Assembly (NCBI GenBank): GCA_022575985.1
Contig: JAKSXM010000272.1
Span: 8,556,001-8,620,000 of the forward strand
Source of the DNA: Anagrus nilaparvatae
Taxonomy: Eukaryota; Arthropoda; Insecta; Hymenoptera; Mymaridae
Direction of reading: 5' to 3'
DNA length: 64,000 nt
How positions within the stretch are numbered: the first letter of the stretch is position 1; each line of letters begins with the position of its first letter. Positions 60,255 through 64,000 of this stretch are shown here, one piece after another. A program made the translations under genes and the position numbers. The notes under the pieces are model-generated. The model did no database searches. It saw nothing but the letters and a program-made list of their open reading frames with translations, and was not told where the DNA came from.

Positions 60255-63200
60255 ATGCATTATTTTATTTTTTTACTATTAAATTTAAGTGCTTTAAGTT
60301 TTAATTCTATAAAATGTGAAACAGAAAAAAAAAAATTTAATTTAGAACTTGTACAAGTTGTAAGTAAACAAGTATTTAATTAAAATTTATTAACAATTAT
60401 TTTAAGTTTCAGTGTACCCGACGAATTTTTGGTATATCTCTTTAAATCTCCTCAAAAGTGATCTTCGGAGATCTAAAGAGATCTAAATAGATAAATAATT
60501 GTAAATAATTTTTATAACATTTTATTAAAGATATATTAAGAAACTTGAAATTCAAAATTAATTTGAAATTATAATTTTAAAAACAATTAATATAATAATT
60601 GCAATATACATTTTTTATTTAATTTTATCACATTTAGTTTATTTTATTTAATAAAAAATTTAATAATTTCATAATGTCATGACTAATGTATAATCTATTT
60701 GTCATGAACTTTTTTTTTATCTGTTATTTCAATGTTAAAAAAAATTATAAAAACAAATTTTAATAATACATTATAAATTGGCTATTGTTTAAAATTATTA
60801 GGCTATAGAAACATTAGAAACAAAGTATAAAAGTAAAACATGTTCAATAATATGTTATTAATAAAATTATAAATATTTAAGTACTTTGACATTTTTCATT
60901 CATTAACCAGGTCAAAAGTGATCTGCAGAGATCTAAAGTTATATCGTCGCCAATTTATTTATTTAGATTTCTTTGGATCTCTGGAGATCAAAAAAGATCT
61001 GTGGAGATTTAAACAGATATACCGAAAATTCGTTAGGATACAAATATAAAATAACTTTTTGTCTTACTTTTTTTTAGATTTTTCGACATGGGGATAGAAC
61101 ACCATTATTTTTGGAACCGTTTGTAAAACATTTAAATTCTTCAGTATTTGAACCTTTTAATTTAGGGCATCTAACAAACGTAAGTTAACTTTTAATAATT
61201 CTTTGTATCTAACTATTGTAAAATATGCGGACAAGAATGGCTATTTTCTACCTTAGTTTTTATAAATATTTCAATAAATCGATTCGAAAAACCCTTGATG
61301 TTGTTTAGATTCGGTAACAAAATATCCAAACCAAATTATCCAAGAAAAAAAATCCAAACCAGATTATTCAAAATTTAAAATATCCAAAATTTAAAATATT
61401 CAAAATCTAAAATATCAAAAAATAAAAATTCCAAATTTTAAAATTTCCAAAAATTTTTTTTATTTTAGAATTTTAAATTAAAACCTATCATTTTCAAATA
61501 CTCCGAAATATTCTTTTCTTCTACGTAATCCTGAAAATTGCGGACAATATTTGATATTCTATTATATATGTTTTTACGCTTGACTGCTTTACGCTACTTG
61601 AATACTATCATCATTTTCGTCATTGTATTGTTCTTGCAAACCTTCCATCTGCACTCTTCGAAAAACATTCTGACAAAGATGAAAAAAGCATGCTTGCACA
61701 TTATCGCAGTAATTTTTTGCTGCGTTAATTGCGAATAACTCGAAATCTGTCATAATTTTTTGTGGACAATTAACTCTAATACCAAATCTTTCAGCTGCAG
61801 CAATTGATATACCTATTTCTAAAACTTTTGCATATGCTATTTGTTCTTTACTTTCTAAAACTGAATAGACAAGTGGAAGCGCAATAGTTTGTTCTGTATT
61901 ATTATTTACTTGTAATGCGGATCCCATAATTACAAATAATTGATAAAATATCCCGTCAAGATACCATGTTCTTGATCTTTTAAACAAAATTCGCAAATTT
62001 TCCTTAGTTGCAAATACAATAATTCTTCCACATGTCAAATCATAACTATCATCACTGAAAAAATCATAAATAATAAAGAGTTCAACGGCCAAGATTTTCC
62101 TATAAATATCTGGAATTACAGCTAAGTCCTGGATTCGGATTGGATTTTGCTGAAAATTTTTTTAATCTATATTTGCTTCTGAATATTCACGCGATCTGGA
62201 AGCTTAATAATCACTGCTGTAGAAAGGCCTTGTAAGCTTCTCATTATACGAGTACGAGGTTCTTCTGGATGTTCCTCTGCTTCCCTTTTAATACTATAAA
62301 CAGTTTTTAAGGCTATTACTCCCGCTCTATCAGGATCTTGTGAGTGATCTTCAGGATCGCAAAATTTTCTTACCGTGATATTGCTCCCGATACTTGAAAT
62401 AACAATAAGTCCATCGCATTCAGATTGTAACCTGCACCTCCAAATGTTAGAATATAATTTTTATACATTTTTAATATTAAAATAAAGATTTTTTTCCAAT
62501 TTTAAAATGTTTGTACGTATTTTTTATAAAAATCGAAGCATTTATTGCAAGTTTATGTTGTATTCAAAGTGATACCTAAGTATATAATTACTTAAAATTG
62601 CGTTTTTATGTGAACATTTAGTAAATATTTTGTCAATTGTTGTGAAATATAGTATAAACAATATAGTTATACATAAAAAAATATCGTTTAAATAAAAAAA
62701 ATGTGTAAGATATTATTGAAAATACCGAAAACTCAATTTTGTAAAAAATGTTAGCATTTAATTATCGATATACCAATTTAAAATAAATTTGCAATAAGTA
62801 AGTGAATATAACCCTTGCCCTTCATTTATTAAAGCCTCACAACGTAATTAAAAGAATTTTTAGTATTCGGCATAGAGTCGGTATCCCTAAAACTCGATTT
62901 TAATAACACACGAGATTTTGTGAAATCGATAAGAAAAATCTCCTAAGGTTGTACAAGAGAACATTTTTCTTATTTTTTTTATTAATTTAAATTGTTTTTT
63001 AACATCGGTAAGGTAGAAATAAGTTCTTTAGGGTTTATAGTAGGGGTGTGTTACCCGAATACCCGCCCGAAAGACCGATCTTATTTTTTTCGGGTCGGGT
63101 TGGGTCGGTTTTCGGTTATACCCGAAAAGTTTCAGGGGTCTGAAGGTACTGTTTTTAGGTGGGAAATTTCCCTGGTATTACGATCCTATCATCTTTTTTG

Positions 63201-64000
63201 CGAAAAATTTCCATTCGTTCTTAATAAATATAATAATAATTAAAATGAGAATAAAAGGGTAAAAAAAGGACTTGCTAAAAAAGAGGATTAACTTTAAGTT
63301 ATTATTTATTTTTTTATGTAAATTAATTAAATAAATAAATAAATTTGCATTTTTTTACATTAATTCTTAGTATGCTATTTTTTTTAATGATAGAAAATAA
63401 TAAAACCTATTCCCAAATTAATGCAGAAATTTAATAATAAAAATTAAAACAATTCGTATTAAAACATCTTGAAATTCTATTTTTGTAAGTATATTAGTAC
63501 TTAAATTAATACTTAAATTAACGAGTAAATTAAAACTTAATTTAGTTTTAAAAACCATAGGTTCAGCAAGTAGTGTTTTCATAAGAACTCAGATTTCAAG
63601 GGTCGTTACCCCCTTCCCCCTTTCACTTGCCAACCCGCATCAGTTTTTAGACTTAGAAATTATTATACGATGAACGTGACTTTCGATCGGGGTGCAGGAG
63701 GTCTCAAAAAATTTATAATAAAAAAATATACCTAAAAAAATTTTTTGGACAGGTTTGAACGCGTTTCAACGCTAAAAATTAAAAGAAATCCATTTTTTGA
63801 CGTATATGCTTAGACACTGTAATATCTCGAGACTCATGATAAACGCAGTTTACTACCTTTCAGGAAAGAACTCTAAAATAAAGAATCCTGTAAAAAAATT
63901 GGCAAATAAAATTTTTTTGAAAGGAAAAATGTATGTTTCTCTTGTAAATAATATACAGAAAAATTTATTCAAAAATTACAGAATTTTAAATATTTCCTAC
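60255..64000 (+). CDS. Secreted histidine acid phosphatase C (venom acid phosphatase-like), exons 1-2, continues beyond right edge
   Basis: Exon 1 60255-60359 (MHYFIFLLLNLSALSFNSIK signal region, ending NLELVQV) and exon 2 61078-61179 (IFRHGDRTPLFLEPFVKH...LGHLTN). Lengths (105 and 102 nt) and phases are identical to phosphatase B, and both introns have GTAAGT donors. Exon 2 holds the nucleophile motif RHGDRTP. No exon 3 match (KxREFKLGQML) is seen in 61180-64000, so either intron 2 is over 2.8 kb or the gene is truncated. Intron 1 contains an AGATCT-rich element; intron 2 contains a FLYWCH/MULE remnant on the opposite strand. Closest to B by sequence (EPFVKHL, FEPFNLG). Confidence 0.8.
60414..61041. 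mobile_element. AGATCT-rich repeat, copy 2, in intron 1 of phosphatase C
   Basis: The ends GTACCCGACGAATTTTTGGT and, inverted, GTATCCTAACGAATTTTCGG form an imperfect TIR of roughly 26-40 bp. Inner parts near both ends carry AGATCT motifs. It shares its interior with 20200-20922. Confidence 0.65.
61589..62442 (-). pseudogene. FLYWCH zinc-finger / MULE transposase remnant
   Basis: On the minus strand, 62442-62130 reads the end of a FLYWCH finger (WRCRLQSECDGLIVI) and the HP/E-rich linker (REAEEHPEEPRTRIMRSLQG, LPDRVNIQKQI), then a stop. The open frame 62092-61589 carries the MULE domain core: SRTWYLDGIFYQLFVIMG (first catalytic Asp), LPLVYSVLESKEQIAY, IMTDFELFAINAAKNY (second Asp), CFFHLCQNVFRRVQ (CxxHxxxN/R). 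The C-terminal catalytic region is missing, so it is a decayed DNA-transposon-derived gene inserted in phosphatase C intron 2. Confidence 0.82.
62450..64000. other. Right-end region (probably intron 2 of phosphatase C), repeat fragments
   Basis: 63040-63150 has a GC-rich run with CCCGAAA/TTCGGGTCGGG motifs arranged as opposed copies, typical of a dispersed repeat. No exon of the phosphatase and no other gene seen up to the window end. Confidence 0.4.

Noticed and set aside
26748..64000. Integrated polydnavirus or other viral segment
   Set aside because: No viral capsid, polymerase or circle-forming motif recognised. The genes have ordinary insect exon structure.

Overview
The window looks like a nuclear contig from a very AT-rich insect genome. 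Genes have small exons with GT-AG introns, non-LTR retrotransposons end in poly(A), and DNA transposons and foldback repeats fill most of the space. A tandem family of secreted histidine acid phosphatases related to 'venom acid phosphatase Acph-1' points to Hymenoptera, plausibly a parasitoid wasp. That taxonomic call is inference.

Layout. At 1-2472 (minus) is the 5' part of a cationic amino acid transporter (SLC7/CAT, slimfast-like), five exons resolved, running off the left edge. From 2.5 to 26.7 kb there is no intact host gene. This stretch is transposon and satellite: CACTG-ended MITEs, an array of ~156-bp A-rich units (4.4-10.4 kb) broken by a 1.03-kb palindrome and a 975-bp element, a decayed non-LTR element with its own MITE (12.3-14.6 kb), minisatellite-bearing repeats (11.4, 18.2 and 22.5 kb) and a multiply nested foldback (22.3-24.3 kb).

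Host genes resume on the plus strand. Acid phosphatase A is at 26748-29879 (6 exons, 386 aa), acid phosphatase B at 37699-43731 (6 exons, 391 aa), an F-box/leucine-rich-repeat gene at 52890-54954 (2 exons, 666 aa) and acid phosphatase C at 60255 to beyond the right edge (exons 1-2 seen). A and B conserve the RHGDRTP and HD catalytic motifs, the exon structure and the intron phases. Both have replaced the second-domain active-site arginine of the family by Tyr or Phe. Between B and the F-box gene lies a second copy of the same non-LTR family (reverse transcriptase half, minus strand), interrupted by a TTAA-flanked MITE and by a 5'-truncated copy of another LINE. A decayed membrane-protein locus (56.3-57.0 kb, minus) and a FLYWCH/MULE transposase remnant (61.6-62.4 kb, minus, inside phosphatase C) complete the coding content.

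Four TTAA-flanked elements, two TA-flanked elements with paralogous empty sites in the same window, and a 2.1-kb palindrome with a loop-inverted partner copy are the best-supported structural findings. I saw no tRNA, rRNA or CRISPR array.
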